This document shows, piece by piece, positions 7,080 to 16,191 of a stretch of 32,383 nucleotides of DNA. The stretch is from an uncultured Clostridia bacterium (lineage in GTDB: Bacteria; Bacillota; Clostridia; UBA1212; UBA1255): positions 1-32,383 of the forward strand of contig CAJFUB010000018.1 of NCBI GenBank assembly GCA_904420095.1, in the 5' to 3' direction. Each line of letters starts with the position of its first letter. The stretch's first letter is position 1. The translations under genes were made by a program, and so were the position numbers. Below the pieces are notes generated by a model. It ran no database searches and was not told the DNA's origin. It saw only the letters and a program-made list of their open reading frames with translations.

Positions 7080-8791
7080 AACGATATTTGCCGTTTGCCC
7101 TGCTTGCCGCTCTGTTTATGATCGGCGAGGTGCTGATGGATTTGATCCAGCCTGGAATAATGAGCAGGATCGTGGATGACGGCGTACTCGGATTGGACAG
7201 CGGAGGAAACGCCAGCCTGAGCGTAATCTGGACGCTGGGGCTGCAGATGATCGGCCTTGTTTTATTCGGCGGACTCTGCGGATCGCTGAACAATGTCTTT
7301 GTACATATGTCCGGACAAAACATCGGAAATGATATGCGGAAGGATTGCTTTCAACGGATCATGGCGTTTTCTTTCCCGCAGCTTGATCGGTTCGGGACGG
7401 GTTCTCTTGTGACAAGAGTGACCAACGACATCACGCAGGTGCAGAATTTTGTTTCCCAGTTTGTCCGGGGCATGATTCGCACATCTCTTTTGATGTTCGG
7501 CAGCATATATTTTATGTTCCGTTTGAATCGGAGCTTCGGATTGATCGTGTTGAGCGCCTTTCCCTTGATCGTCGGATGCATTGCATTATGTCTGTGGAAA
7601 GCAAACCCACTGTTTTCCAAACTGCAGGCGCAGCTGGACACGATCAATACGATTATGCAGGAGGATGTGTCCGGGATCCGCATTATTAAGGCGTGTGTAA
7701 AAGAAATTTATGAAAAGCTCCGCTTCGGAAAAGCAAACGATGCGCTTGTAAAAACGCAGCTCCGCGTTCTGCTGATTTTTGCCTTTATGAATCCTGTTGT
7801 TAATGCGCTCATGTATCTGGTTGTCGCGCTTATTCTGCTGGCAGGCTCTTATCAGACCGGCAGCGGCGCAACGCCTGGGATCATTATGGCCGCGATCACC
7901 TATACCACGCAGCTGCTCAACGGGATTTTAATGCTTGTAATGCTTTTTCAAAATATCTCAAGAGGGCTGGCCTCCTGGAAACGTGTTCGTGAGATTTTAA
8001 ACAGCAAGCCGGAACTGCAGGACGGTGCTTTTGAAGGGCAAACGGTGCAGCAGGGCGAAATCGAGTTTCAGGACGTGTCGTTTTCATACCCAGGTACAGA
8101 GCAGACGGTTCTGGAGCATATTAACTTAAAAATCCATAAGGGAGAAACAGTTGCCATTATGGGAGCCACCGGCTGCGGAAAAACCACCCTCGTAAGCCTT
8201 ATCCCTCGTTTCTACGATGTGACGGCCGGAGCCGTTTTGGTAGACGGCACAGACGTACGCGAATACCGGCAAAAGGCGCTCCGGGATAAAATTTCCATCG
8301 CACTTCAAAAAAGCGAATTATTCAGCACTACAATAGAAGAAAATATTGCCTGGGGATCACCGGACGTCTCGCCGGATCAAATACGGGCGGCCGCCGTTAC
8401 TGCGCAGGCAGACGGCTTTATTTCTTCTGCCCCAGACGGATATAAAACGATGGTGGCCGAACGCGGCATGAGCCTATCCGGCGGTCAGAAGCAGCGTCTT
8501 TCTATCGCAAGAGCCATTGTGAAGAATGCAGAAATTCTGATTTTCGACGATTCTACGAGCGCCCTCGATCTGAAGACGGAAGCAAATCTCTATAGCGCGC
8601 TGCAAAAGGCATACCCGGAAACGACAAAAATCATCGTGGCTCAGCGAATTGCCTCCGTATGCAAAGCAGATCGGATTATTGTCCTGGAAAACGGCCGCAT
8701 CGCCGCTGTCGGCACGCACGAGGAGCTGCTTGCTTCCTGCGCAGTCTATCAGGATATTTATCATTCCCAAATCGGAAAGGAGGAGCAGTAG
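7064..8791 (+). CDS. ABC exporter half, ATPase-degenerate subunit (pair 2)
   Basis: 575 aa half-transporter starting at ATG 7064 inside the MarR gene, with GTGAGGTG about 8 nt upstream. The membrane domain spans residues ~5-300. In the ATPase: Walker A GATGCGKT (367-374), signature LSGGQ (471-475), Walker B ILIFDDSTS with Asp496 in place of the catalytic Glu, and Gln527 in place of the H-loop His (VAQRIA). It is therefore the degenerate partner of a heterodimer, as in pair 1. The next gene begins 1 nt after its stop and supplies the canonical half. Predicted inner-membrane drug exporter under MarR control; substrate unknown. Confidence 0.93.
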   Translation: MWKYIKRYLPFALLAALFMIGEVLMDLIQPGIMSRIVDDGVLGLDSGGNASLSVIWTLGLQMIGLVLFGGLCGSLNNVFVHMSGQNIGNDMRKDCFQRIMAFSFPQLDRFGTGSLVTRVTNDITQVQNFVSQFVRGMIRTSLLMFGSIYFMFRLNRSFGLIVLSAFPLIVGCIALCLWKANPLFSKLQAQLDTINTIMQEDVSGIRIIKACVKEIYEKLRFGKANDALVKTQLRVLLIFAFMNPVVNALMYLVVALILLAGSYQTGSGATPGIIMAAITYTTQLLNGILMLVMLFQNISRGLASWKRVREILNSKPELQDGAFEGQTVQQGEIEFQDVSFSYPGTEQTVLEHINLKIHKGETVAIMGATGCGKTTLVSLIPRFYDVTAGAVLVDGTDVREYRQKALRDKISIALQKSELFSTTIEENIAWGSPDVSPDQIRAAAVTAQADGFISSAPDGYKTMVAERGMSLSGGQKQRLSIARAIVKNAEILIFDDSTSALDLKTEANLYSALQKAYPETTKIIVAQRIASVCKADRIIVLENGRIAAVGTHEELLASCAVYQDIYHSQIGKEEQ

Positions 8792-8792
8792 G

Positions 8793-10610
8793 ATGAAAGA
8801 GCAGAATGAACAAAAGCCGGTAATACAGAATATTCCAGGGACGCGCTCCCGCGAGCGCTTTGCGGAAGCAGAGCATGCCCAGAATGCGAAGGCTACGCTG
8901 AAACGGCTTTGCACGTACTTCGCACAGGAAAAAGTTCTGCTGTCCGCCATGCTTGCCGCTGTTCTTTTCGGTACGCTCTGCGGCGTATATGCTCCCAGCC
9001 TGCAAAGCAGGGCAATTGACATCATCGCAGGAGCCGCCACTGGGAGCCTGGGCTCCGCGCTCATTTTTATGCTTGCAGTTTATCTGCTTTACAGCGGGTG
9101 TCAGCTTTTGCAAGGTGTCCTGAGCGCGAAATTAAGCCAACGGATCGTAAAGCGAATGCGGGAAGAGCTGTTCGGTAAAATCGTAGATCTCCCCATCCGT
9201 TATCTGGATACGCATTCTCACGGCGACGTTATGAGCCGGATGACCAACGATGTGGAAAATATCTCCACCACGGTCTCACAATCGCTTTCTTCCCTGTTCT
9301 CCGGCGTGTTGACGCTGATCGGAACGGTGGCCATTATGCTGTGGTATTGCTGGCAATTGGCTCTTCTGAGCTTCGCAACGGTACTCCTTACGCTGCTGGC
9401 CACAAAGCTTCTTTCCGGGAAAGTGCGCAAATTCTCGCGCAGGCGGCAGGTACTCCTGGGACAATTAAATGGTACCGTCGAAGAAATGGTGTCCGGCTAC
9501 CGCACCGTTGTGGCCTATAGTCGCCAGAATCTCACGTCAGAGGATTTTTGCGATACCTCGGATGCTTTGACCAAGGCCGGAATAAAGACAGACATTTTCA
9601 GCGGGATTATGGGACCGATTATGAATTGCATCGGCAATATTGGTTTTGTGATCATAGCGGCTTTCGGCGGGTATTTTTCGGTTCACGGGCTGATTTCCGT
9701 CGGCGTAATTTCAGCATTCATCGTCTACGCCAAGCAATTCAGCCGGCCGGTCAACGAAATTGCGCAGGTTTACGGGCAGCTGCAAACCGCAGTCGCAGGA
9801 GCAGAACGAGTTTTTTCCCTTCTGGATGAAGAGAGCGAGGACAAAAGCGGAGAACCCCTGGCAGAAGACCGTACGGCTACGCTTTCTTTTCGCGACGTAA
9901 CGTTTTCTTATGTACCGGGCTGTCCGGTAATCCGCAGCTTTACCCTGACGGTTCCCGCAGGCAAGAAGGTCGCACTAGTAGGCGCAACCGGCAGCGGCAA
10001 GACCACAGTGGTCAATCTTCTGATGCGGTTTTACGAGATCGATAGCGGAGAAATACGGATCAACCGGCAGAACATCCAGGAGATCGCACGCGACAGCCTG
10101 CGGCAGAACGTCGCGATTGTGCTGCAGGACACCGTACTGTTCAGTGGTACAGTAAGGGACAATTTAAAATACGGCAATGAAAAGGCTACCCCGGAGCAGC
10201 TGGAGCAGGCGGCAGAAATGAGCTGCTGTAAAGAGCTGCTTCGCATACTGCCGCAGGGCATTGATACCAGGCTGACCGGATTCGGTGAAAATATCAGTCA
10301 GGGGCAAAGGCAGCTGCTCACCATTGCCCGCGCGTTTGTGGCCGATCCGAAGATTCTGATTTTAGACGAGGCTACCTCTAATGTGGACACCCGGACGGAA
10401 AAAGCAATTCAGGACGCGATGCAGCGCATTATGGAAAATCGTACCAGCATCATTATTGCCCACCGCCTGTCTACGATTCGCGATGCGGATCTTATTGTTG
10501 TAATGGATCACGGCGAGATCGTGGAAAGCGGCAGCCACGACGCGCTGCTCTCTCAGAAGGGAAAATACTATGACCTGTATATGACGCAATATGCAGGATT
10601 TGCAACGTAA
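8793..10610 (+). CDS. ABC exporter half, catalytically canonical subunit (pair 2)
   Basis: 605 aa; ATG at 8793 is preferred to an upstream in-frame start because AAAGGAGGAG (8776-8785) lies 7 nt before it and the previous stop is at 8791. An N-terminal hydrophilic tail of ~45 residues precedes six membrane helices (~48-330). The ATPase has Walker A GATGSGKT (397-404), Walker B ILDEATS with Glu526 and H-loop His557. The signature is ISQGQ (501-505), altered as in the other canonical halves. Unlike the corresponding subunit of pair 1 there is no long insert between the domains. It is the last gene of the MarR operon. Confidence 0.93.
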   Translation: MKEQNEQKPVIQNIPGTRSRERFAEAEHAQNAKATLKRLCTYFAQEKVLLSAMLAAVLFGTLCGVYAPSLQSRAIDIIAGAATGSLGSALIFMLAVYLLYSGCQLLQGVLSAKLSQRIVKRMREELFGKIVDLPIRYLDTHSHGDVMSRMTNDVENISTTVSQSLSSLFSGVLTLIGTVAIMLWYCWQLALLSFATVLLTLLATKLLSGKVRKFSRRRQVLLGQLNGTVEEMVSGYRTVVAYSRQNLTSEDFCDTSDALTKAGIKTDIFSGIMGPIMNCIGNIGFVIIAAFGGYFSVHGLISVGVISAFIVYAKQFSRPVNEIAQVYGQLQTAVAGAERVFSLLDEESEDKSGEPLAEDRTATLSFRDVTFSYVPGCPVIRSFTLTVPAGKKVALVGATGSGKTTVVNLLMRFYEIDSGEIRINRQNIQEIARDSLRQNVAIVLQDTVLFSGTVRDNLKYGNEKATPEQLEQAAEMSCCKELLRILPQGIDTRLTGFGENISQGQRQLLTIARAFVADPKILILDEATSNVDTRTEKAIQDAMQRIMENRTSIIIAHRLSTIRDADLIVVMDHGEIVESGSHDALLSQKGKYYDLYMTQYAGFAT

Positions 10611-10667
10611 AGAAACAGAAATCTGCGTTATACTGTCCTCCGGACAACGAAAGAATGGAGAAATGAT

Positions 10668-11702
10668 ATGCTCGCATATTCGTATATCTCAAAAGATCAT
10701 TTTGAACTTACGGAAAAACCAAGGCCGCAGATAAAGGATCGCCGTGACGCAATTGTTAAGATCACTCTGGCAAGCATCTGCTCCAGTGATTTACATATCA
10801 AGCACGGTTCTGTGCCCCGCGCCGTTCCCGGCATCACAGTCGGACATGAGATGGTCGGTATCGTAGAAGAAACCGGCTCCGATGTTACAAACGTCCGCCC
10901 GGGAGACCGCGTGACGGTCAATGTAGAGACCTTCTGCGGAGAATGCTATTTCTGTAAAAAAGGCTTTGTCAACAACTGCACTGATAAAAATGGAGGCTGG
11001 GCGCTCGGCTGCCGCATTGACGGCGGACAGGCAGAGTATGTGCGCGTGCCGTTTGCAGATACAGGGCTGAACCGGATTCCCGACGGAGTAACCGATCAAC
11101 AGGCGCTGCTTGTCGGCGATGTCCTTGCCACCGGGTTCTGGGCTGTTCGTATCTCCGAAATTACGGAAGATGATACGGTCCTGATTCTCGGCGCAGGACC
11201 TACCGGAATCTGTACGCTGCTTTGCGCAATGCTCAAAAAGCCAAAACAGATCATTGTCTGCGAAAAGGACGAAACCCGAATCCGTTTTGTTAACGAGCAT
11301 TATCCAGATGTTTTGACGGTTACGCCCGACGCTGTTGAAGCATTTGTAAGAAGAAACAGCTGTCACGGCGGCGCGGACACAGTGCTGGAGGTTGCAGGAG
11401 CCGAAACAACCTTTGAAACCGCATGGAAATGCGCCAGACCGAATGCGGTCATTACAGTCGTTGCTCTGTACGATCGTCCGCAGATTTTGCCTTTACCGAA
11501 TATGTACGGCAAAAATCTGACCTTCAAGACCGGCGGCGTCGACGGCTGTGATTGCGCGGAGATTCTTCACCTAATCGCGGAGGGCAAGCTCGACACTTCC
11601 CCGCTGATCACCCATACCTATCCGTTAGAGAGAATCAGCGAGGCGTATGAATTATTTGAAGAAAAGCGGGACGGTGTCATAAAGGTTGCCATCATACCGT
11701 AA
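10668..11702 (+). CDS. Zinc-dependent medium-chain alcohol dehydrogenase
   Basis: 344 aa with GGAG 7 nt before the ATG. It is an MDR-family oxidoreductase using NAD(P). Catalytic zinc ligands are Cys38 (ICSSDLH) and His60-Glu61 (VGHEMVG). The structural zinc site is Cys90, Cys93, Cys96 and Cys104 (CGECYFC...C). The Rossmann dinucleotide motif is GAGPTG at 175-180 (VLILGAGPTG). The product resembles threonine/sorbitol/alcohol dehydrogenase-like proteins, but the substrate cannot be assigned. It lies 57 nt after the exporter operon; a weak TATACT (10629-10634) could give it its own promoter, otherwise it is read through from the MarR operon. A reductase for reactive aldehydes or ketones next to drug exporters is a reasonable but unproven role. 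Confidence 0.9.
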   Translation: MLAYSYISKDHFELTEKPRPQIKDRRDAIVKITLASICSSDLHIKHGSVPRAVPGITVGHEMVGIVEETGSDVTNVRPGDRVTVNVETFCGECYFCKKGFVNNCTDKNGGWALGCRIDGGQAEYVRVPFADTGLNRIPDGVTDQQALLVGDVLATGFWAVRISEITEDDTVLILGAGPTGICTLLCAMLKKPKQIIVCEKDETRIRFVNEHYPDVLTVTPDAVEAFVRRNSCHGGADTVLEVAGAETTFETAWKCARPNAVITVVALYDRPQILPLPNMYGKNLTFKTGGVDGCDCAEILHLIAEGKLDTSPLITHTYPLERISEAYELFEEKRDGVIKVAIIP

Positions 11703-11724
11703 GCGTCAAATAGTATCGTGATGC

Positions 11725-11780
11725 AAAAATCCTGCTGCCGCCTCCCTGCCGGATTTTTCTCGGCCGGCAGACGCTTTTTC
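11725..11780 (+). terminator. Terminator of the alcohol dehydrogenase gene
   Basis: Two overlapping hairpins lie just past the stop. AAAAATCC (11725-11732) pairs with GGATTTTT (11751-11758), and CTGCCGG (11746-11752) pairs with CCGGCAG (11764-11770) followed by ACGCTTTTTC. The two stems share bases, so only one forms at a time. Either could end transcription. Confidence 0.55.
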
Positions 11781-12274
11781 ACGATGCATCGTCGGAAGCT
11801 TCCTTTACCGAAAGGCATTGCTAAAAAAGCTTTCTGCATTAGGCGCCATCCTATAGAAGATAAATAATTTTTCCAAAGCCCATAAGGGTTGGGCTTTTCG
11901 CCTCTAAATGTCCGGCACACGGCCCGCCTTTTATGATGGCTTAAATTTTTTTCTGTCTGCGGCAGGTGATGGCAATGCTTACCTTGCAGCAATACCGCCC
12001 ATAGGTACAAAAGCCACGATGGTATTTCCCGGATTTCAAATCTACGGCCCATGCCATAGGTGCTTCTCACATATTCCGGTACGACCGGTTCTGCCTTCGT
12101 TCCCTCTTTCAGTGTGCTAACATGGCCGCCGTTTGGAAATAATAGGTGGAGTTCTCCTGCCAAATAGAATCCAAAATCATTTCATAATGAGAAAACAGAG
12201 GATTGCAAACTTTTTACAATTGATTCAATGACTGTTCCGCTGATCGCGAAAGGCCACTCTTTAAGCAAAAGTAT

Positions 12275-12315
12275 AGGCCGGCTTTCCCGAATTTCTGTTT
12301 GGGGACGGCCGGCCT
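12275..12315. terminator. GC-rich hairpin between convergent operons, possible terminator
   Basis: AGGCCGGC (12275-12282) pairs perfectly with GCCGGCCT (12308-12315), and inner TCCC/GGGA pairing can extend the stem. On the minus strand it is followed by ATACTTTTGC, so it may end the mgtA operon. The T-run is short, so the call is weak. Confidence 0.35.
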
Positions 12316-12487
12316 CTTTGACACAGCATTTTTCCATAAAAACCGGATAGAGCGAGGAACCAACGGGAGCAACAATTCCTGTTTTCCTTTTTAAGAACAA
12401 GCTGCGCCTCTCTGTTTTGACCGGATAAAAGCAGAGCAAATAGCTTTTCACCGATCTGCTTACCGGGTTCCTCTCAAGCCAGGACGG

Positions 12488-12709
12488 CTAATTTCGCATG
12501 TTATTATCTCTTTTGATTTTTTCCTCTTTACATAAGTCCTCTTTTTCATCGGCATGGGGAGTTTGTTTCTTCGGTTTCAGGCTCCAGAATATCGCATTCA
12601 TCAAAATAACGATCAGAGCAACAACACCCAGCGACACCCAGAATCCCATATCTATTCCCCACAGGGTTGTCGTTCCAAATAAATCCAACCAAATTTTTGT
12701 CCAATTCAT
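12488..12709 (-). CDS. Small membrane protein following MgtA
   Basis: 73 aa with a strong SD (AAGGAGG, ~7 nt before the ATG), beginning 17 nt after the mgtA stop, so certainly co-transcribed. One hydrophobic helix (residues ~20-45, IDMGFWVSLGVVALIVILMN) is followed by a highly charged cytoplasmic-type tail rich in Lys and Glu (KPKKQTPHADEKEDLCKEEK). I do not recognise a named family. Position and size suggest an accessory or regulatory micro-protein for the Mg2+ ATPase, in the way MgtS or MgtR act in enterobacteria, but no sequence similarity to those is claimed. Confidence 0.75.
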   Translation of the reverse strand: MNWTKIWLDLFGTTTLWGIDMGFWVSLGVVALIVILMNAIFWSLKPKKQTPHADEKEDLCKEEKIKRDNNMRN

Positions 12710-12726
12710 TTTAATTCCTCCTTATC

Positions 12727-15498
12727 CTACAGCAGCTCGCCATAGTGTCGGACATATGCTTTTTTCAAGCTGGTCGCCAGCACCATGTAAAGCAGGATGC
12801 ACGGAATCAGATAAGCAAAATAGCTTAGCGGCAGGGCTACAAATCCCAGCATCGTACCAAAAGCCGTAAATGGAATAATTGTAAGCACTGTAATTCCCGT
12901 ACAGGTCAGCAATGTCAAAGGAGCGGAAGCGCGGCTCTGAATAAACGGAATCTTTGGTGTGCGGATCATATGAATAACAAGGGTCTGACTCCACATGGAT
13001 TCCACGAACCAACCGGCCTGGAACATGGCCATATAGGTGAACTGCATCTGTTCCAGTTCTGCGCCGCTGAAATGGTTTGCCAGATCGTTATACAGTACTC
13101 CGCCGGACACAAACATCGGGCAGAAGACAAAATACATGAAAATGTAGGTGGTAAAGTCAAAAATAGAGCTGGTGGGGCCAATCCAGATCATAAAACTTCC
13201 CACAGAGGAGGCGTCCCATTTGCGAGGTACACGAAGGAATTCCTCATCTACATTATCCCACGGGATAGCAGTACAGGACAGATCGTAAATCAGATTCAGG
13301 AAAATCAGATGGATGCTCATCATCGGCAGAAAAGGCAGCAGCGCAGAGGCGGCGAGAACTGAAAACATATTGCCAAAATTGGATGAGGCCGTCATCTTGA
13401 TATATTTGATCATGTTGGCGTAGGTCTTGCGCCCTTCGACAATTCCTTCCTCCAAAACCATCAAATCTTTTTCCAGCAGAATAATATCGGCAGACTCTTT
13501 TGCCACATCTACAGCAGTGTCGACAGAAATGCCGATGTCGGCGGACTTCATGGCAGCGGCATCGTTTACGCCGTCTCCCATGAAGCCGACAGTATGACCG
13601 TTCTCCCGGAGAACCGTAACAACGCGTGCCTTCTGGTCAGGGGTGAGTTTTGCAAACACATCGGTAGACTCCGCTGCCCTTGCAAGATCGGAATCTGTCA
13701 TATGGTCTAAATCCGTTCCGAGAAGCATGTTGCGGACCTTCAAGCCAACCTGCTTGCAGATCGTGCGGGTTACCTTGTCGTTGTCGCCCGTCAGGATTTT
13801 TGTCGTGACGCCATGTTCTTTCAAAGCCTTGATCGCATCTGCAGTGGATTCCTTCGGCGGATCCAGGAAGGCCAGATACCCCAATAACACCATATCGCAT
13901 TCATCCTTGACGCCGAAAACGCCAACCGGGGAGGGACTGCTTTTCTGTGCAATCGCCAAAACGCGGAACCCCTTGTCATTCAGTTCATCTACCGTTTCCA
14001 GAATCCGTTTGCGAATCTCTTCAGTCAAAGGCTGCACTTTTCCGTCACATTCTGCGAATGTGCAGATGGAGAGCATCTCTTCCACGGCTCCCTTTGTAAC
14101 CATTTGTGTTTTCCCGCTTTTATCCTGTACTACAGTGGTCAGACGGCGACGGTTGAAATCAAAGGGAATCTCGTCTACTTTCGCATAGTTTTCGGAAAGG
14201 TCTGTCAACTGTGGATTTTCTGCTTCTTCTTCCTCGGTCTTATGAATGATGGCCAAATCCATCAGATTCTTGTACCCAGTCTGGAAGTAGCTGTTCAGAT
14301 AGGCATGGCGCAATACTCTGAGATCATCCTCGCCGTTTACATTCCAATGATATTCCAGCACGACCTTGTCCTGCGTCAACGTTCCTGTCTTATCTGTACA
14401 CAGGATATCGATTGCGCCGAAGTTCTGTATGGAATTGAGATTTTTCACGATGGTCCGCTTCTTGCTCATGGAAACAGCGCCTTTGGCCAGACAGGTCGTC
14501 ACGATCATGGGCAGCATTTCCGGCGTCAGGCCGACAGCAATGGAAATGCCAAACAAGAATGCTTCCAGCCAGTCGCCTTTTGTGATTCCGTTGATAAAGA
14601 ATACCAGCGGCACCATCACAAGCATAAAGCGGATCAGTACCCAGGAAACAGCATTGACTCCTTTGGTAAAGCTGGTTTCAACCGCTTCTCCGGCCACGGC
14701 TGACGCTATCGAGCCAAATAAGGTGTGATCACCCACGCGGACAACAGCCGCTGTTGCGCTGCCGGAAATGACATTGCTTCCCATAAAGGCAATATTGCCA
14801 TAATCGGTAATCGCAGGCTGCTCTTCCTCCACCATAGCCGGCGTCTTCTCAACCGGCTCGCTTTCGCCAGTCAGACTCGCCTGGCTGACAAAAAAATCTT
14901 TTGCGTCCAGGATCCGGACATCCGCCGGAAGCATATCGCCGACAGACAAATGCACAAGATCACCAACGACCAAATCATCCATTGGAATTTCCTCTTTTTC
15001 CTGCGCTTTGCGCGTAACCGTACAAGTGGTAGTAATCATAGACAGCAGTTTTTCCGTAGCATTGCCGCTCCGCGATTCCTGTACGAACCGAAGCGTACCA
15101 GAGATAAAGACCATTGCCAGAATAATAATAACGGTCAAGCAGTCAAAATCCTCCGGAGTATTGTCAAACAGGGAAAAACAGGGCAGGATCATGTCCGTAA
15201 TAGTAGATACCACCGCCAGGCAAAACAGGATGGCCGTAAACGGATTGACAAAGGCGCCCGCCAAACGCTTTGGCAGCGACTTTTTCTTTTCATGGGTCAC
15301 TTTATTGGTCCCATATTTGCTGCGGCTGGCTGATACCGCTTCCTCATCCAGCCCCCGTAATGTAGCGTTCAGACTTTTCAGAACCTCCTTAATGGGGTTC
15401 ATTGCCGCAAATTGGATGCGGCGGTTTTCTTCGTCATGGACGATGGTTCTTTCTGTCTCCATCCGAATAGCATGACGATTTTTTTCTTTCTTGTTCAT
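12727..15498 (-). CDS. mgtA: Mg2+-importing P-type ATPase (MgtA family), copy 1
   Basis: 923 aa P3B-type ATPase. A strong SD (AAGGAGG, 15508-15514) lies 9 nt before the ATG. The actuator TGES is at 210-213, the membrane ion-site motif PEMLP at ~326-330 ([19 protein letters not shown], typical of MgtA/MgtB), and the phosphorylation site CTDKTGTLT has Asp369. The hinge motif [18 protein letters not shown] and ten-helix topology are complete. It imports Mg2+ (in known members with the gradient) at the cost of ATP and is usually induced by Mg2+ starvation. A 23-codon ORF with its own SD lies directly upstream (15538-15609) and may act as a leader. I looked for an M-box riboswitch in the leader and did not recognise one. 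The protein is clearly paralogous to the ATPase at 17142-19796. Confidence 0.93.
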   Translation of the reverse strand: MNKKEKNRHAIRMETERTIVHDEENRRIQFAAMNPIKEVLKSLNATLRGLDEEAVSASRSKYGTNKVTHEKKKSLPKRLAGAFVNPFTAILFCLAVVSTITDMILPCFSLFDNTPEDFDCLTVIIILAMVFISGTLRFVQESRSGNATEKLLSMITTTCTVTRKAQEKEEIPMDDLVVGDLVHLSVGDMLPADVRILDAKDFFVSQASLTGESEPVEKTPAMVEEEQPAITDYGNIAFMGSNVISGSATAAVVRVGDHTLFGSIASAVAGEAVETSFTKGVNAVSWVLIRFMLVMVPLVFFINGITKGDWLEAFLFGISIAVGLTPEMLPMIVTTCLAKGAVSMSKKRTIVKNLNSIQNFGAIDILCTDKTGTLTQDKVVLEYHWNVNGEDDLRVLRHAYLNSYFQTGYKNLMDLAIIHKTEEEEAENPQLTDLSENYAKVDEIPFDFNRRRLTTVVQDKSGKTQMVTKGAVEEMLSICTFAECDGKVQPLTEEIRKRILETVDELNDKGFRVLAIAQKSSPSPVGVFGVKDECDMVLLGYLAFLDPPKESTADAIKALKEHGVTTKILTGDNDKVTRTICKQVGLKVRNMLLGTDLDHMTDSDLARAAESTDVFAKLTPDQKARVVTVLRENGHTVGFMGDGVNDAAAMKSADIGISVDTAVDVAKESADIILLEKDLMVLEEGIVEGRKTYANMIKYIKMTASSNFGNMFSVLAASALLPFLPMMSIHLIFLNLIYDLSCTAIPWDNVDEEFLRVPRKWDASSVGSFMIWIGPTSSIFDFTTYIFMYFVFCPMFVSGGVLYNDLANHFSGAELEQMQFTYMAMFQAGWFVESMWSQTLVIHMIRTPKIPFIQSRASAPLTLLTCTGITVLTIIPFTAFGTMLGFVALPLSYFAYLIPCILLYMVLATSLKKAYVRHYGELL

Positions 15499-15537
15499 CG
15501 GTCCTTACCTCCTTGCATTTAGTAGAGGCAAGCGCAG

Positions 15538-15609
15538 TCAAATGAGGGACATGGAACTCTGTCCCTTATGTGCTGCTCTGTGCCTTTGCGGACTACTATC
15601 AGAGTCCAT
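15538..15609 (-). CDS. 23-codon upstream ORF, candidate leader peptide for mgtA
   Basis: ATG at 15609-15607 with SD GAGGTG (15616-15621) at 6 nt spacing; the frame ends at 15538, 40 nt before the mgtA ATG. The product begins MDSDSSPQRHRAAHKGQSS. A hairpin (GGGACA 15546-15551 with TGTCCC 15560-15565) overlaps its last codons. Early Asp and Pro codons recall the peptides that destabilise ribosomes at low Mg2+ ahead of enterobacterial mgtA, but this is only an analogy. It may also be an ordinary untranslated leader. Confidence 0.4.
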   Translation of the reverse strand: MDSDSSPQRHRAAHKGQSSMSLI

Positions 15610-15662
15610 GTTATTCACCTCACTCTTTCTTGGAATATCTATCAAAACCGCAATGCGGATTA

Positions 15663-15935
15663 TTAACTGTGATATCGATTGCTTTTCGTAATGTACCAGA
15701 AATCCAAGCCCGCAACGGTCAACCATACAAGCATGGCAGCAGCAAACCAATGGTTTTCAAATCCTGACCATAGCCCTTTTATCAGAAAAATAATGCCGTT
15801 AAGTGCGATCACTTCTCCGATATTACGGCAAAGGGGCTTGATTTTAATTTTCTCTTTCTCTTCCTGCGGCATGTTCTTCCAGGCCGATAAATGGATATGA
15901 CCTTTTCCGCAGGCAAACAAAAAACCAGCGATCAC
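15663..15935 (-). CDS. DUF3784-like small membrane protein, apparent N-terminal frameshift
   Basis: The uninterrupted frame from GTG 15935 gives 90 aa with AGFLFACGKGHIHLSAWKNM, then MPQEEKEK and two hydrophobic segments, which resembles the DUF3784 family (glycine-lysine-rich first loop, 'EEKEK' motif, three helices). The first helix is cut short in this frame. A better start, ATG 15972-15970, lies 6 nt after the previous gene's stop and behind AAAGGGTGAG, but it is out of frame because of a nine-base homopolymer at 15948-15956. With eight bases the protein would begin MDFTCVFFGVLFVIAGF and be complete (~102 aa). So this is either a sequencing or assembly slip, a natural frameshift mutant, or a slippage-dependent gene. 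Function unknown. Confidence 0.65.
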   Translation of the reverse strand: MIAGFLFACGKGHIHLSAWKNMPQEEKEKIKIKPLCRNIGEVIALNGIIFLIKGLWSGFENHWFAAAMLVWLTVAGLDFWYITKSNRYHS

Positions 15936-15947
15936 AAAAAGGACTCC

Positions 15948-15956
15948 AAAAAAAAA
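15948..15956 (-). other. Nine-base poly-T tract causing an apparent frameshift
   Basis: On the coding strand T9 separates a well-placed SD and ATG (15972) from the in-frame body of the DUF3784-like gene. Loss of one T restores a continuous hydrophobic N-terminus. Confidence 0.7.
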
Positions 15957-15977
15957 CGCAAGTAAAATCCATAGTTC

Positions 15978-16163
15978 TCACCCTTTCCAATGATCATGTT
16001 CCTTCCGTAATTCATTTAGTTTCAGATGTCTGATCGTCAAAGCAGCCGTCAGAATCGTAAGGATAAGCCAAATTATTAAGGTCCCCATATACCAAATCCG
16101 GAACGGTAAACTCCGCCATTCCGGAAGCGGCCGACCGACGAAAATACAAGCTATTGAAAACAA
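15978..16163 (-). CDS. Small single- or two-helix membrane protein
   Basis: 61 aa from a TTG at 16163; the open frame extends further upstream to about 16190 without an ATG or GTG, and an ATT preceded by CCGGAG is the only SD-linked possibility, so the true start is uncertain. Upstream residues (AVIFAILYYLFSIACIFVG) are hydrophobic, and a second helix is MGTLIIWLILTILTAALTI; the end is basic and charged (RHLKLNELRKEHDHWKG). I do not recognise it. Its stop is 6 nt from the next gene's ATG, so the two are co-transcribed. It sits in the Mg2+ locus between the decayed mgtC and the second ATPase. Confidence 0.5.
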   Translation of the reverse strand: MFSIACIFVGRPLPEWRSLPFRIWYMGTLIIWLILTILTAALTIRHLKLNELRKEHDHWKG

Positions 16164-16191
16164 GTAATAAAGGATAGCGAATATTACTGCT

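Larger units (their letters stand above)
11703..12487. other. 785-bp stretch without a supported gene
   Basis: No frame here has both a credible SD and a recognisable protein. On the minus strand 12163-11618 stays open for 181 codons and 12451-12182 for 89 codons, but both lack an SD and the first runs antisense into the dehydrogenase. The stretch holds several hairpins: 11725-11780, AAAGCCCA/TGGGCTTT at 11875-11897, and the long stem at 12275-12315. It may be a decayed mobile element or non-coding DNA between convergent units. Confidence 0.4.

Noticed and set aside
10629..10646. TATACT plus small hairpin TGTCC/GGACA as a dedicated dehydrogenase promoter and operator
   Set aside because: No acceptable -35 and only a 5-bp stem; read-through from the exporter operon is as likely.
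11618..12163. 181-codon minus-strand ORF
   Set aside because: No SD, the last ~30 codons are antisense to the dehydrogenase, and no family is recognised; treated as unexplained DNA.
12182..12451. 89-codon minus-strand ORF
   Set aside because: No SD and no recognisable domain; it covers the GC-rich hairpin at 12275-12315.
15499..15662. M-box (ykoK) Mg2+ riboswitch upstream of mgtA
   Set aside because: I looked for the conserved M-box segments on the minus strand and did not recognise them; the leader is short and holds a mini-ORF instead.
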